A model generated the notes under the pieces. It worked only from the letters and a program-made list of their open reading frames with translations. It was not told the DNA's origin and did no database searches. From Acinetobacter sp. ANC 4204 (GTDB taxonomy: Bacteria; Pseudomonadota; Gammaproteobacteria; Pseudomonadales; Moraxellaceae), in the NCBI RefSeq assembly GCF_002135205.1, contig NZ_NEFZ01000013.1:1-45499 (forward strand): a stretch of DNA of 45,499 nucleotides. Direction: 5' to 3'. The first letter of the stretch is position 1. Each line of letters begins with the position of its first letter. Below are positions 45,328 through 45,499 of the stretch, one piece after another. Made by a program: the position numbers and the translations under genes.

Positions 45328-45499
45328 CATTTGAAGTGCAACACCATGTTGTTGCCATAATACCTGACTCGGACTTTTAAAGCTGAGTCTTTTTCTTGGG
45401 CGATGATTCAAACGTTGAGTGATTTCTGAGATATATTCATCCGTATAGGCATTTAAATTACTGCCTTTTTTAATGTATTGTCTGATTAAACCATTTGTA
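45319..45499 (-). mobile_element. 3' end of an IS30-family element (transposase continues out of the window)
   Basis: The leftward frame translates to a transposase C terminus: EITQRLNHRPRKRLSFKSP then WQQHGVALQMLI and stop TAA (45319-45321). This is the IS30-type end (RPRK and the catalytic-domain tail). The element edge lies close to the stop, near 45315-45325, but the terminal inverted repeat cannot be set exactly because the other end is outside the window. Confidence 0.85.

Overview
This window reads as chromosomal DNA of an Acinetobacter species (Moraxellaceae). The base composition is AT-leaning. The ATP synthase operon, the zur-znuCB/znuA block, the LysM-dprA-tsaC run and the argS-SPOR pair are typical Moraxellaceae gene orders. 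The left edge carries what I recognise as the Acinetobacter 16S rRNA leader. I place it at genus level only; the species cannot be read from this.

Layout, left to right. 1-380: promoters and leader of an rRNA operon that runs leftward out of the window. 0.7-3.3 kb: a leftward pair, a DUF2946 protein and an OprC-type TonB-dependent copper receptor. 3.35-7 kb: peptide deformylase (leftward) diverging from a rightward LysM protein-dprA-tsaC run. 6.97-7.12 kb: a candidate small RNA on the minus strand. 7.3-13.4 kb: an EamA permease, two related lipoproteins flanking a glutathione peroxidase and two small exported proteins (one RcnB-like), a P-loop kinase and unknowns. 13.5-21.7 kb: a hexose-phosphate mutarotase and the complete atpIBEFHAGDC operon on the minus strand. 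21.8-24.9 kb: zinc uptake (znuA divergent from zur-znuC-znuB) around a perfect Zur-like palindrome. 24.9-27.1 kb: DUF523, LysE exporter, Dyp-type peroxidase.

27.1-35.9 kb is the most interesting part: an accessory type VI secretion (T6SS) locus read leftward. It consists of vgrG, a large peptidoglycan-attacking effector (LysM, peptidoglycan-binding, M15-type peptidase and SleB-type hydrolase regions), and an LprI-like exported protein that is probably its immunity factor. Beyond these lies an AT-rich strip of intact and decayed small exported proteins: an LprI-like pseudogene, a lipoprotein, an SH3-like protein, and the last residues of a different, lost protein. A roughly 93% identical copy of the 3' end of the neighbouring Dyp peroxidase gene is embedded there, on the other strand, right at the junction between the new and old modules. 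The order is what is expected when an incoming vgrG-effector-immunity cassette displaced a resident one and left its immunity genes behind.

36-45.5 kb: NAD-malic enzyme, a lipoprotein, DUF2798, argS with an unusual ABAB structured repeat array starting at its stop codon, an FtsN-like SPOR protein, and a leftward group of small detoxification-type genes (alpha/beta hydrolase, GST, OsmC, pirin). The right end holds an open reading frame cut off by an IS30-family element whose transposase continues out of the window.

All coordinates come from reading the sequence by eye. Family names come from recognisable motifs; no database search was run.
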